DNA of 64,000 nucleotides from JBBQXY01 sp051004815 (GCA_051004815.1 JBPCJY010000085.1:23153-87152); one strand, 5' to 3'; positions 26,691 to 36,266 are shown, numbered from the stretch's first letter. Numbers and translations are program-made. The notes: generated by a model not told the origin, from the sequence alone.

Positions 26691-27784
26691 ACAAGCCAAT
26701 TATCACTCATCCTGATGTAGCTAACCGCATTGAAGCAGTATGTCGATCTGTAGGTAATGGTGCTTGCGTTAGGGTCTTGTTAGCATGTTCTTTAGCAAAA
26801 ATTCATAAGCCTGATGTGGATATTCGTAAACCATACACAGAAATCGGAGATGTCGATGCCTATGGGGGACGTGGGTATGATGAAAAGTATTTGTCTTTAT
26901 TTCTTCGTGAACATGGCCTCCCTTGCAATTCAACGACCGGATTTCTTACCCCTGCTTTCCGAAATATAGCTACGACATTAACGCCAGAGCTTAATATGGT
27001 TGGGCGTCCTACACCTATTTACAAAGCATTTCTGCAAATACTGACAGACATTTATGAAGGGAAGGCATCAGCTGAAGATGTTTTAGCGGAAACGATGAGG
27101 CGGCTTTTACTCATCAAAAACGAACAACTTGAACATATGAATGCCTGGATTGCTAAGTTAAAAGCCTCAGCAAGCATGATACCGTTGTCTTCAGAAGATA
27201 TTGTAACGCTTATCGAGCAACACCTTAAAAGTCCGAATTCAAGTCGGCTGCCCGTTCTTGTTGTGGCTGCCATGTATGATGCTGCAAAAGCATACTTAGG
27301 TGAAAGAGCATTACCTCTTGAAGCTCATCATGCTGCCGATAAGCAAACGGGGTCACCAGGAGACATCCTCATTACTCTCGTAGGTGATGATAATGTGGTA
27401 ACTGTCTATGAAATGAAAGCGAAACGAGTCATACAGAATGACATCGATAGTGCGCTTCAAAAGATAGACCGTAGAATTGATAACTACATCATTATTACCA
27501 CGGAAGACATTGATGAGCAGGTGAGAAAGTATGCTTCTAGTGTTTACGCACAAACCAGGGGTATTGAGGTTGTCGTTTTAGACTGCTTAGGATTTATGCG
27601 CCACTTTTTGCATCTGTTCCATCGCATACGTGTGCAATTTCTGGAAGCGTACCAAAGGCTTCTCCTTGCAGAGCCTGAAAGCGCAGTCCGCCAGTCCTTA
27701 AAAGAATCATTTTTAGCACTACGAATAGCTACTGAAACTGCTTATATTTCTGATGAAGGTTCGAGTGAACCTGATATTCCTTAA
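26633..27784 (+). CDS. Type II restriction endonuclease, SacI-family-like
   Basis: 383 residues from GTG 26633 (GGGGG upstream), inside the methyltransferase gene. N-terminal DILRSAFEQVS and the run VDIRKPYTEIGDVDAYGGRG with LPCNSTTGFLTPAFRN resemble the SacI restriction enzyme family as I remember it. A PD-(D/E)XK-like core is visible: SPGDILITLVGDDN then VTVYEMKAKRV (Asp ... Glu-x-Lys). Recognition sequence not deducible; SacI itself cuts GAGCTC, but its own methylase is of another class, so specificity may differ. AT-rich like its partner. Confidence 0.75.
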   Translation: MASPTDILRSAFEQVSSDVNKPIITHPDVANRIEAVCRSVGNGACVRVLLACSLAKIHKPDVDIRKPYTEIGDVDAYGGRGYDEKYLSLFLREHGLPCNSTTGFLTPAFRNIATTLTPELNMVGRPTPIYKAFLQILTDIYEGKASAEDVLAETMRRLLLIKNEQLEHMNAWIAKLKASASMIPLSSEDIVTLIEQHLKSPNSSRLPVLVVAAMYDAAKAYLGERALPLEAHHAADKQTGSPGDILITLVGDDNVVTVYEMKAKRVIQNDIDSALQKIDRRIDNYIIITTEDIDEQVRKYASSVYAQTRGIEVVVLDCLGFMRHFLHLFHRIRVQFLEAYQRLLLAEPESAVRQSLKESFLALRIATETAYISDEGSSEPDIP

Positions 27785-27834
27785 TCTCCTGTAGGTTAAG
27801 ATGATTTTTTACCTGCAAAGGGTGTCGAATGTGG

Positions 27835-27875
27835 GATAGACCACATTACTTCGCGTTGCGGTAATCTGGTCTATC
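27835..27875. terminator. Hairpin between convergent genes
   Basis: GATAGACCACATTAC / GTAATCTGGTCTATC, one mismatch, 11-base loop, no T run. Lies between the restriction gene (+) and dppA (-). Confidence 0.5.
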
Positions 27876-27919
27876 TCTATGAAATGGCACTACTGGCTGA
27901 TTGATGAGATTTGTTGAGG

Positions 27920-28735
27920 CTAGTTCCGATACCAGAACTGGTCCCAGGCTTGCCAGAAATTGTCGCCGGTGGATGATACTGTGCGTGGGCCTTCGAGGAC
28001 AACCCCTGTGCGGCCCATGAAATCGGCGGCGCGGTCAGGGGTGGCCAGTTCTACGCGGAAGGTGACTGGGCCGGTCGGCTTATAGGGTTTGGGCCAGTTG
28101 CGCATACTCAAGGATTGGGCGACGCGCATCTCGATCAGCGAACAGGCATCTTTGGGGGCCATGTTGACGGACGAGAAACGCCCCAGACCTTTTTTCACGG
28201 GAGCTGTCGTCACCTCTTCACCGAGCAGGGCGGTCACCTCGCGACACGTTGCCTCGTCGCCGGAGACGAACACGGCTGGCACATCCCAGCAGCCAGCGAC
28301 GGCGGCAAGAATGCCACTTTCACCGACAAGGGTATCGTTGATCTGCGCATTGTACCAGGCTTCAGACGAAACGGTGTGGCAGAGAACGCCATCGGGCGTA
28401 CCGGCCATGGCATGAGCACCCAGAAATAAAATGGCGTCGCAACCCTGCTCAAAAGGAGTGATGTAGCGTGCCCAGGGATAGCCAAAGACATACTGTGCGC
28501 CCGCCTCTAAACGGTCGGGAAGAAAGCTCTTGAAACTATACGCTCCACCCGCACCGTGACAATCCACCACCTCGATCTCGCGTACACCGGCGGCGCGAGC
28601 ACCGCGTACCGCCGCATTCATCTCATCTGTATAGAGCTTGCGGCTCTCCTCATAAAAAGGCTTGCCGGCGGAAACCTGCTCCCAGGTCTCTATGCAAGAG
28701 ATACCTTCCATATCGCAAAAAATCACAACACGCAT
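27920..28735 (-). CDS. dppA: M55 family D-aminopeptidase
   Basis: 271 residues. Starts MRVVIFCDMEGISCIETWEQ, with the Asp and Glu zinc ligands of DppA; VVDCHGAGGAYSF and AILFLGAHAMAG add histidine ligands, and SEAWYNAQINDTLVGESGIL carries the Asn-Gly-Glu region. These self-compartmentalised zinc enzymes remove D-Ala or other N-terminal residues, for example in peptidoglycan peptide recycling. No dipeptide transporter is adjacent, so the physiological role is open. Confidence 0.92.
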   Translation of the reverse strand: MRVVIFCDMEGISCIETWEQVSAGKPFYEESRKLYTDEMNAAVRGARAAGVREIEVVDCHGAGGAYSFKSFLPDRLEAGAQYVFGYPWARYITPFEQGCDAILFLGAHAMAGTPDGVLCHTVSSEAWYNAQINDTLVGESGILAAVAGCWDVPAVFVSGDEATCREVTALLGEEVTTAPVKKGLGRFSSVNMAPKDACSLIEMRVAQSLSMRNWPKPYKPTGPVTFRVELATPDRAADFMGRTGVVLEGPRTVSSTGDNFWQAWDQFWYRN

Positions 28736-28771
28736 GTCATTTTCCCCTTTCGCATGATGCTAACAATGTCG

Positions 28772-29245
28772 TTACAGCTTCGCTTGTTTGGGCATTGGCC
28801 TGGTTCTGCGTCTTCTCTCTGGTAGAATGGGCGACTCGTACTCCCGGTAGACGCGTTTGCCGATTTTCCAACCGATAAACCCACCTATGATAGCTCCAAT
28901 ACTGCCAAAGAAGCCGGTGGCAATGCGAATATTGGTGATTGCATCGGCATGGAGGAAGGGTGCTAAGACTAGTGCTGTCAAATGACCGAAGCCGATCAAG
29001 CCCAGGAATAAACTGAGCATGAGGCCAACGGTGAGTCCCAGGCAGCAGCCGAGCGGGCCACCGTTCGTCTCACCTCGTGCCTCTGGTGGCAACATGGACT
29101 CTGGTGAGACAGGGTCTTCTTCCCCTGGAAATTGTTCATCTTCCAGGGGAAGCTCTGTCTGATCTTCATATGCCTCTGCTGACTGGTCAATCTCTTCGTT
29201 ATAGCTGTCGTTCGGGTCGGGTTGGAAAGGAAATGGTCCTGGCAT
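28772..29245 (-). CDS. Small membrane protein with acidic N-terminal tail
   Basis: 157 residues, not recognised. The first ~70 residues are very acidic and Pro/Gln/Glu-rich (EEIDQSAEAYEDQTELPLED). Two hydrophobic helices follow (GCCLGLTVGLMLSLFLGLIG and IATGFFGSIGAIIGGFIGW), then a basic end (PERRRRTRPMPKQAKL). The second helix, with GAIIGGFIGWKIGKRVY, resembles glycine-zipper-type segments. Lies between dppA and upp on the same strand. Confidence 0.65.
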   Translation of the reverse strand: MPGPFPFQPDPNDSYNEEIDQSAEAYEDQTELPLEDEQFPGEEDPVSPESMLPPEARGETNGGPLGCCLGLTVGLMLSLFLGLIGFGHLTALVLAPFLHADAITNIRIATGFFGSIGAIIGGFIGWKIGKRVYREYESPILPERRRRTRPMPKQAKL

Positions 29246-29288
29246 GATTTACTCTCTCAAAAGCGTATGGCTTTGTGTACCCATAAAC

Positions 29289-30002
29289 TTAGAATGTGCC
29301 AAATTGGCGATCACCGGCATCGCCCAATCCAGGTAGAATATAGCCTTTGTCATTCAAGGTTTCATCAAGTGCCGCGACATAGATGTCAATATCAGGATGT
29401 GTCTGTGACAGCTTAAGCAGACCATAGGGGGCTGCGATGATGCAGACATAGGATAGGCGGGGAATACCACGCCGTTTGAGTACATTGATGGCATCGATGG
29501 CTGATCCGCCTGTTGCCAGCATAGGATCAATGGCATAGGCCACCTGTAAATCGACCTTGTGCGGCAATCGGTTGTAATATTCCATCGCTTGCAAAGTGTC
29601 CTCGTCGCGCCGCAAGCCCAGGTGCCAGACCTGGATATCGGGAATGACATCGCGAAATGCCTCGGCCAAGCCGAGACCCGCACGCAGGATGGGTGTCACG
29701 CCAATACCACCGGCCAGGCGTTGACCAACCATTGGTCCCATCGGTGTCTCAATGGGAGACGGTTCCAGGGCCAGATTAGTGGTGGCTTCGTAGGCCAGCA
29801 GTGCGCCGATCTCCTTGACCAGGCGGTAAAATTCAGGTGGTTGGGTATTTTTATCGCGTAGTGCCGTCATCTTATGCGCCATCACTGGATGGGAAGAAAT
29901 GTGTACACGCGGGAGGTGCAGCACCTCTTCCCGGCTGGGTTGAGCTACGCCTTGCATCGGAAGGTTGGGGCGTCCTCCGCTCTGAGTACTTGTCTCGGTC
30001 AT
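29289..30002 (-). CDS. upp: Uracil phosphoribosyltransferase
   Basis: 237 residues from ATG 30002 (AAGGAG at 8 bases). Converts uracil and PRPP to UMP (pyrimidine salvage). Typical features: HPVMAHKMTALRDKNTQPPE, GVTPILRAGLGLAEAFRDVI, PRPP loop DPMLATGGSAIDAINVLKRR, and the uracil-binding end YILPGLGDAGDRQFGTF. About 25 residues longer at the N terminus than E. coli Upp, with a Ser/Gly/Pro-rich lead. No pyrR or permease adjacent. Confidence 0.95.
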   Translation of the reverse strand: MTETSTQSGGRPNLPMQGVAQPSREEVLHLPRVHISSHPVMAHKMTALRDKNTQPPEFYRLVKEIGALLAYEATTNLALEPSPIETPMGPMVGQRLAGGIGVTPILRAGLGLAEAFRDVIPDIQVWHLGLRRDEDTLQAMEYYNRLPHKVDLQVAYAIDPMLATGGSAIDAINVLKRRGIPRLSYVCIIAAPYGLLKLSQTHPDIDIYVAALDETLNDKGYILPGLGDAGDRQFGTF

Positions 30003-30258
30003 TCTATTTATCTCCTTGGTATGGAAGCAAAAATACATATTGATAGGCGGGACACCCTTCATCACGGAGAGTCAAAGCGGCCCGATGGACCTGTTGTTGG
30101 CAGGAACATATACATCGTTCAAGAACATTGTACCAGAGTCAAGCATGTAGCGTCGAATCTGTACTATTTTTGGGATGTCCGTCGAGGTTTTGCAGCGAGC
30201 GTGCTACAATGCAATGAAACATCGAAATGATTTGGATTGGAAAAGAGGAGCAACAAGC

Positions 30259-30915
30259 ATGTCCCAACTGAACCTTACACCTGATGCGTTGCTTTCGACG
30301 ACGCGCTCGGTGCGGAAACGTCTGGATTTCTCGCGCCCGGTGGAAGCTGAGATCATTCGTGAATGTATAGAACTGGCTGTTCAGGCACCAACTGGCTCGA
30401 ACACGCAGGGTTGGCACTTTGTGGTCGTGACCGATGCTGAGAAACGCAAAGCTCTGGGCGATATCTATCGTAGAGGATATACGCTCTATCGCCAGCAACA
30501 AACCGAAGGGAAAGTAGCGATAAAGCGCAGTGAGCATATCGCCGAGGCAACTATCGATAAGGTGAGAAGCTCATCGCAATATCTGGCTGATCACATGCAT
30601 GAAGTGCCTGTGTTGATGCTACCCTGTATCCATGGTCGCGTCGAAGGCCTACCCACGTTGCCGCAGGCGAGCATCTGGGGTTCTATTCTTCCCGCAACCT
30701 GGAGCTTCATGCTGGCCGCTCGTGCGCGGGGACTGGGTACAACCTGGACAACGCTGCACCTGACATTTGAACAGGAAGCGGCAGAGGTTTTAGGCATTCC
30801 CTATGATAAGATCACCCAGGCAGCATTGATACCAGTGGCGTATACACTTGGCACTGACTTTAAGCCAGCTCCGCGGGTGCCATTGGAATCAATCTTGCAC
30901 TGGAATAAGTGGTAA
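30259..30915 (+). CDS. Nitroreductase family protein
   Basis: 218 residues from ATG 30259 (AGAGGAG at 8 bases). FMN-binding pattern STTRSVRKRLDFSRPVE and LAVQAPTGSNTQGWHFVVVT, later ASIWGSILPATWSFMLAARA, RGLGTTWTT and IPYDKITQAALIPVAYTLGT. These enzymes reduce nitro groups, quinones or related compounds with NAD(P)H. Single gene, divergent from upp. Confidence 0.88.
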   Translation: MSQLNLTPDALLSTTRSVRKRLDFSRPVEAEIIRECIELAVQAPTGSNTQGWHFVVVTDAEKRKALGDIYRRGYTLYRQQQTEGKVAIKRSEHIAEATIDKVRSSSQYLADHMHEVPVLMLPCIHGRVEGLPTLPQASIWGSILPATWSFMLAARARGLGTTWTTLHLTFEQEAAEVLGIPYDKITQAALIPVAYTLGTDFKPAPRVPLESILHWNKW

Positions 30916-30923
30916 TAGCCCCT

Positions 30924-30950
30924 ATTACCTGTCCCCCGGACAGGGTGCGG
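30924..30950. repeat. Repeat B copy 2 (intact)
   Basis: ATTACCTGTCCCCCGGACAG then GGTGCGG, one base different from copy 1 at 12900. Follows the nitroreductase stop by a few bases. CCTGTCC/GGACAGG can form a hairpin. Confidence 0.8.
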
Positions 30951-31036
30951 ACAGGCACAAGGCCCCAGCCACCACCCAACCCTGCCCCCTGTCCCTACAC
31001 ATGGTTGCAGCCCGTTCATTGAGGGTTGGTGGAACA

Positions 31037-31927
31037 CTACGTTTTGCTTATGAAATCAACTACGACGTGTGCCAACTCTTCGCCTTTGTCTTCCTGGAGG
31101 AAGTGTCCGGCTCCGGTGATGATGGTGTGGGGTTGGCCCTGTGCGCCTGGTACCAGTTTCTGAAAGACGCGTTCACCACCGTGGGTGATGGCGTCGGAGT
31201 CGCTAAAGGCCGTAAGGAAGGGTTTGTTCCAGTGTGTTAGTACTTGCCATGCCTGGCGATTGGCTTGACTGGCCGGATCATCCGGTGTGGTAGGAACGAG
31301 TAAAGGGAATTGACGCGCTCCCGCTGTGTAGCGATCAGCGGGAAAGGGTGCGTCGTAGGCGGCGATGATCTCAGGAGTAAGTTCAGTGACGCAGCCACCT
31401 TTGACGATGCCTCCAACATGAAAATCAGGTGCCGTTTGTGAATACTTTTGCCAGGCGAAGAAGGCTGCACTCATGGGCGTATCGCCGGTGGGCAGGCCAG
31501 TATTGGCGGCAACGATACGGGCGAAACGCGCCTCGTGTTCGGCGGCGAGGCGCAGACCGAGCAAGCCGCCCCAATCCTGACAGACAAGGGTGATGTGTTG
31601 CAGATCAAGTGCGGCGAGCAACCCTGCCATCCAGTCCATGTGCCGTTGGTACGAATAATCTTCTCTAAGGGCGGGTTTGTCGGAGCGGCCAAAGCCGACG
31701 AGGTCGGGCGCGATGGCACGATACCCTGCGGCTGTGATGATGGGAATCATTTTGCGATAGAGATAGCTCCACGAGGGTTCGCCGTGCATCAGTAAGACCG
31801 GTGCGGCGTTGGCAGGTCCTTCGTCAAGGTAGTGGATGCGTATGTTATCCACTTCAATGTAGTGTGGCGCAAAATTATAGCCGGGCAAATTGTGAAAGCG
31901 TTCATCTGGCGTGCGCAAAATTTCCAT
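31037..31927 (-). CDS. Haloalkane dehalogenase-like alpha/beta hydrolase
   Basis: 296 residues. VLLMHGEPSWSYLYRKMIP gives the oxyanion HGxP, LVCQDWGGLLGLRLA the nucleophile aspartate flanked by the halide-binding Trp, and IITGAGHFLQEDKGEELAHV the histidine. GYRAIAPDLVGFGRSDKP is typical of the dehalogenase (DhmA-like) group. An Asp nucleophile supports dehalogenase or epoxide hydrolase chemistry; the active-site set fits the former better. Natural substrate unknown. Confidence 0.88.
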   Translation of the reverse strand: MEILRTPDERFHNLPGYNFAPHYIEVDNIRIHYLDEGPANAAPVLLMHGEPSWSYLYRKMIPIITAAGYRAIAPDLVGFGRSDKPALREDYSYQRHMDWMAGLLAALDLQHITLVCQDWGGLLGLRLAAEHEARFARIVAANTGLPTGDTPMSAAFFAWQKYSQTAPDFHVGGIVKGGCVTELTPEIIAAYDAPFPADRYTAGARQFPLLVPTTPDDPASQANRQAWQVLTHWNKPFLTAFSDSDAITHGGERVFQKLVPGAQGQPHTIITGAGHFLQEDKGEELAHVVVDFISKT

Positions 31928-32042
31928 GGTGATCTCCTTACAAGAGGTTTGCTCTGGATGATATGATGAGTGTTGCTAGCTATACAATACCATATTATGG
32001 TGCTGGGGTGATTATGCAGACTGAGGACGCGAGGAAGTGTAC

Positions 32043-32804
32043 ATGGAAGAGCAAAGACGTTCAGTGGCACTGGTCACGGGTGGGTCGCGTGGGATTGGAG
32101 CAGCCACCGCGATTGCTCTGGCGGAGCGCGGGTACGATGTAGTGATTACGTATCGGAATAAGGTGGCACGAGCCGATGACGTTGTCACGCACATCACACA
32201 GTATGGAGGGCGTGGCCTTGCTCTTGCGTGCGATGTGACGCAGCAGGTGGATGTTGAGCGTCTTTTTGCGCAGGTGAAAGCATGGAGCGGACGCCTGGAC
32301 CTGCTTATCTTGAATGCTTCGGGTGGGCTGGAGCGTGACCTCGTAGCGGCTGACCCACAGTACCCGATGCATATTAATCGCGATGCTCAACTTGCTTTGG
32401 TGGATGGAGCGATCCCTCTCATGGTAGCAGGCGGTACGGTGGTCTTTGTCACCAGCCATTGGGCGCATCTCTATGGGCAGGTGGAGCAAATTCCTGCTTA
32501 TGCGCCTGTCGGGGAAAGTAAATATGCGGGTGAGCAAGCTTTGCGGCAACGACAACCCGAATTGACTGAGAAGGGCATGCGCCTTATCGTCGTTACCGGC
32601 GATCTGGTTGATGGCACTATTACCCCGAAACTGCTAGAGCGGTCGGCTCCTAGCGTTATTGACCAACGTCGCCATGCCATGGGCCAGCTGCCAACGGCAA
32701 CGGAAATGGGCGAGGCAATCGCTATCGCCGCGACTGATGCAACATTGCCAGATGGTCATACCGTTGTTGTCGGCGGCTCGTTGGAATCATTGCTTTCCCT
32801 TTGA
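32043..32804 (+). CDS. Atypical short-chain dehydrogenase (SDR)
   Basis: 253 residues; ATG 32043 preferred (GAGGA 7 bases before), GTG 32037 possible. NAD(P)-binding VTGGSRGIGAATAIALAERG is intact, and LDLLILNASGG stands for the usual NNAG. The catalytic serine is present (VFVTSHWAH), but the YxxxK motif reads VGESK: the tyrosine position is valine, and the nearest tyrosine is seven residues before the lysine. The product may be inactive as a standard reductase or use a shifted tyrosine. Ends TVVVGGSLESLLSL. Confidence 0.85.
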   Translation: MEEQRRSVALVTGGSRGIGAATAIALAERGYDVVITYRNKVARADDVVTHITQYGGRGLALACDVTQQVDVERLFAQVKAWSGRLDLLILNASGGLERDLVAADPQYPMHINRDAQLALVDGAIPLMVAGGTVVFVTSHWAHLYGQVEQIPAYAPVGESKYAGEQALRQRQPELTEKGMRLIVVTGDLVDGTITPKLLERSAPSVIDQRRHAMGQLPTATEMGEAIAIAATDATLPDGHTVVVGGSLESLLSL

Positions 32805-32900
32805 TTCACTGCTTAGCATTGTACCTTTGTTGCCAAGCATGGCTCTACCATGTATGCTATGCAGGGGAACACGAAGGCATTATTTTTTAAGAGGCTGCAC

Positions 32901-35258
32901 ATGAGATATTCGGAACATGAGCGAGAATTGCCGCTGCCTTTACAAAATGAGGCGATTCTGCCTGTCACCGATACGCTACATAGCAATAGTGATATGAAAG
33001 CACAGAAGTCAGGGCTAGCGTGGAAGATACGCCACTGGTTCCAGGTTAACTCTTTCTCACCAGGTTTTCTCACGCGTCCCTGGTCTCATCCCGCGTTTGG
33101 CTACCTCGCGGCCTGCCTGTTACAGGCTATGGCGGTGACAGCGATTGTGTTGATACTACAGGTCTCCCCTACATTTCGTTTTCCAGAAGCGTTGATGTTG
33201 CTCGTTGTTCTCGTGGTGTCGTTATTTTGGGGTGCGGGTCCGGGCATAGTGACAATAGCATTGGGCGCACTGCTCCTCATCGCATTACTTATTCCACCAT
33301 ATTTCTCACTCTCCCTCAATAGCGCGGAAGACGTTTATGGTGTTGTGTTATTCCTGGTCGTTGGATTGACGATCAGTTTGATAGCGAGCCAGGTAGAGCG
33401 GACACGGGCTGAGGCGGTGATGCAACGACGGCAGGTTGAGAGGCTCTTTGCCCAGTTGGAAGTTGAGCAGCGTACCCTGCGGGTTTCTGAACAGGAGACG
33501 CGCACGCGGGTAAGCGAACTGGAAGCGATCTTTGAAGCTCTCACCAATGGCATTGCTTTATTCAATGCCGATGGGCATGCTGTGCATATGAACACGGCTT
33601 TGCGCGAACTGCTCGCCAATGTCATCCAGCCTGATAGCACTGACTCCGGTATTTCCGCGGAGGAACGCTTAGAACGGCTGAAGCTCACTGATGAGCAAGG
33701 GCAATTATTGACGGCTGAGACTTCGCCGATTAAGCGGGTTCTGCGTGGTGAGGTATTGAGAGGGTTGGGTGCGCCTATTATTTCCATGCGAACATTGAAC
33801 GGCCAGGATCGTCTGCTCATCGTTGGCGGTGCGTCTATTCACGATGCAAGTGGTGCCTTTACCGGTGCCGTCGTGATTGTACACGATGTGACGGAACGTC
33901 GCCGGGCGGACAGACGTACCCAGGAATCATTAAACGCGTTGCTGGTGCTGGCAGAAGAACTGGTACAGTTTCCTGAAGACGGCACAAAATCAACTGGACA
34001 AGCTGAATCTGTTCCAACGCCAAATGCGGTTGCGCAACGACTTGTCGAACTCATCTCCAGTGTCCTTGCTTGTAAGCGCGTAAGCATCACGACATTTGAT
34101 CCGGTGACGCATGCTCACCGATCGGCTGCTGTCGTGGGTTTACCTCCTGAATTGGAGCAGCAATGGCGCGAGCGGCGTCCTGGCTTTATGCTTAGCGAAC
34201 AGTTGAGTAGCCCCTTTATTGATGCTCAACTGCGTAATGACGAGGTTACGGTGCTTGATCTATCGCAACCGCCTTTGAATCAACGCCCCAACCCTTTTGG
34301 TATTCATACAATGCTCCTTGCTCCGATGACTGTACAGATGCGTCTGGTTGGCGTACTGGTACTCGATCATGGGGAGAAAGAGTGGAAGTATGCTCCAAAT
34401 GAGGTAGCACTGGCTAAAGCCGTTGCCAAATTGGCCGCGCTGGTGATTGAACGGGAGCGGTTATTGACAGAACGGGCAGAGTCGCAGGCGCGGGAACTGG
34501 CTTTGCGCGATGCTAATCATCTGATGGATGAGTTTATCGCCATTGCTGGACACGAGATTCGCACCCCGCTCACCACTATTAAGGGCAGTGTCCAATTGGC
34601 AAAGCGGCAGCTGAATAAGGTGATGAAGCGCGATGCAGCGTTGCCGGATGATGTGAAGTCGCTCATCGCATCCGTCCAGGACTTGATTGACCGTGCTGAG
34701 CGGCAAATAGGGATGCAGAACCGGCTGGTGAGCGACCTGCTTGATGTTGCGCGTATTCGCGCCAATCGTTTAGAGTTGCACCCGGAACTCTGTGATCTGA
34801 CGGTCATTGTGCGGGAGACCGTGGAGGATCAACAGTATCTTGTTCCTAAGCGCACTCTCCATTGCGATATCCAGGCGTCAGGAGAGCTCCTCGTCATGGC
34901 TGATGCTGATCGACTGAGACAAGTCATCGGCAATTACCTCTCGAACGCGCTCAAATACTCTGCTGCTCAGCAAGCAGTAATGGTTAGTTTGCGGCATGAT
35001 CGAACCACCGTGCGTGTTCAGGTACGCGACAACGGACCAGGATTGCCGTTGGCCGAGCAACAACGTATCTGGGAACGGTTCTACCGTGTGGAAGGAATAG
35101 AGACCAAGACGGGTTCAGGAGTTGGGTTGGGGCTGGGCTTGCACATCTGTCGTATGATTATTGAGCGTCAAGGCGGTCAGGTTGGCGTCGAGAGTTCTCC
35201 TGGAGATGGTGCGACCTTTTGGTTTACCCTTCCTATGGTCGAGGCTATCGATGGTTGA
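32901..35258 (+). CDS. Hybrid sensor histidine kinase (membrane, PAS, GAF, HisKA, HATPase)
   Basis: 785 residues from ATG 32901 (AAGAGG 9 bases before); an earlier ATG at 32850 is less likely. Four membrane helices of the KdpD/DUF4118 type (residues ~50-160: LFWGAGPGIVTIALGALLLI), a coiled coil, a PAS domain (ELEAIFEALTNGIALFNADG), a GAF domain (ELISSVLACKRVSITTFDPV ... MLLAPMTVQMRLVGVLVLD), then HisKA with EFIAIAGHEIRTPLTTIKGS (phosphorylated His) and HATPase (VIGNYLSNALKYS, VRDNGPGLP, SGVGLGLGLHICRMI). No response regulator is adjacent, so it is an orphan kinase here. Confidence 0.93.
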   Translation: MRYSEHERELPLPLQNEAILPVTDTLHSNSDMKAQKSGLAWKIRHWFQVNSFSPGFLTRPWSHPAFGYLAACLLQAMAVTAIVLILQVSPTFRFPEALMLLVVLVVSLFWGAGPGIVTIALGALLLIALLIPPYFSLSLNSAEDVYGVVLFLVVGLTISLIASQVERTRAEAVMQRRQVERLFAQLEVEQRTLRVSEQETRTRVSELEAIFEALTNGIALFNADGHAVHMNTALRELLANVIQPDSTDSGISAEERLERLKLTDEQGQLLTAETSPIKRVLRGEVLRGLGAPIISMRTLNGQDRLLIVGGASIHDASGAFTGAVVIVHDVTERRRADRRTQESLNALLVLAEELVQFPEDGTKSTGQAESVPTPNAVAQRLVELISSVLACKRVSITTFDPVTHAHRSAAVVGLPPELEQQWRERRPGFMLSEQLSSPFIDAQLRNDEVTVLDLSQPPLNQRPNPFGIHTMLLAPMTVQMRLVGVLVLDHGEKEWKYAPNEVALAKAVAKLAALVIERERLLTERAESQARELALRDANHLMDEFIAIAGHEIRTPLTTIKGSVQLAKRQLNKVMKRDAALPDDVKSLIASVQDLIDRAERQIGMQNRLVSDLLDVARIRANRLELHPELCDLTVIVRETVEDQQYLVPKRTLHCDIQASGELLVMADADRLRQVIGNYLSNALKYSAAQQAVMVSLRHDRTTVRVQVRDNGPGLPLAEQQRIWERFYRVEGIETKTGSGVGLGLGLHICRMIIERQGGQVGVESSPGDGATFWFTLPMVEAIDG

Positions 35259-35266
35259 AGGCGCAA

Positions 35267-36035
35267 TTAAAGCAGGTCTTCTTTCAATAGTGCTGTGTTG
35301 ATGGCGAAAGCCGCCTCTGCCCCTTCAGCGGCGGCAACAATGACGATCTGTACACGGCGAGAAGCATCCCCGGCGACGTACAATCCCGGCACGTTTGTTC
35401 TCTCGTAATCATCGGTACGCACGGCTCCTTTCCGGGTGAAGTTACTGCCTAATTTGGCCGCGAAGTTGTTACGTTGTTGCTCGTCTGTCCGAAAGAAGAG
35501 AGCTTTGCAGGGTAGTGCTGTTCCATGCTCTAATGAGACCTGCTCCAGGTGTCCATCTTTCCCTTCCAGTCGTTTGATACGTTCCTCGCACAGCTGGATG
35601 CCATTGTCTGAGAGCCGCTGGCACGCTCTTGTGTCTAACTGTGCTGGGCCATTGGTGCAGAGTACGAGGTTATGGCTCCATGCCCTCAACGGGGGGTAAA
35701 GTATCGACGACGCCGGTGGCGAGCAGGAGTTTGCGGCAGGTGGCGTTGCTGCCATCGGCCAGTGTGACAGCAAAGTGGGTGCCAATCTGGGCAACGTCTG
35801 TAACCTCAATATGACGTAGTTCGACACTTTCGTAAGGGTGGAGTTGATCTCGTCCGAACTGTAGGAATTCGGTCGGGTTACTACCATCACGCGTGAGGAA
35901 GCCGTGCAGGTCGTGCGAGGCGGCATTGCGATACTGTCCCGTATCGCAGACTAAAACGTTGCGTCGGCAGCGTCCAAGGATGAGGGCCGTGCTCAAGCCA
36001 GCAGGGCCGGCACCTATAATAATCACATCAAACAT
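35267..36035 (-). pseudogene. Broken NAD(P)/FAD-dependent oxidoreductase (thioredoxin reductase-like)
   Basis: The 5' frame (36035 down to 35670) has the FAD motif MFDVIIIGAGPAGLSTALIL, HGFLTRDGSNP and LLLATGVVDTLPPVEG, then stops. The 3' frame (to 35267) resumes at HNLVLCTNGPAQLD and ends with PGLYVAGDASRRVQIVIVAA. Between them the roughly 40-residue part with the CPYCDG-like and GRGxAG NADPH segments is lost and the frame is shifted around 35680. So: one deletion with frameshift, and no NADPH site. Either a recent pseudogene or a sequence error plus deletion. ATG at 36035. Confidence 0.8.
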
Positions 36036-36165
36036 TGGATGGAATGCTTTCTTTTGCTACATAGTCAAACACGTTGGCTATCCCCATGAGTTGTTGCTAT
36101 GTTAGGAGTAGGGGGTATCCTGACATATTGTAGCATGATGCATTGTAAGATACGCAATGTGAACC

Positions 36166-36196
36166 TTGACAACTATGATCGCTGAGAGGATAGAAT
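36166..36196 (+). promoter_or_regulatory. Possible promoter of the GNAT gene
   Basis: TTGACA (36166-36171), 19-base spacer, TAGAAT (36191-36196). The spacer is long, so this is tentative. Confidence 0.4.
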
Positions 36197-36266
36197 AGAG
36201 AGGAACATAATCATAGTGGCTTATATTCTGTGTTTTTGGCAGAGAAAGAAGTTGAGGCACAAGCAA

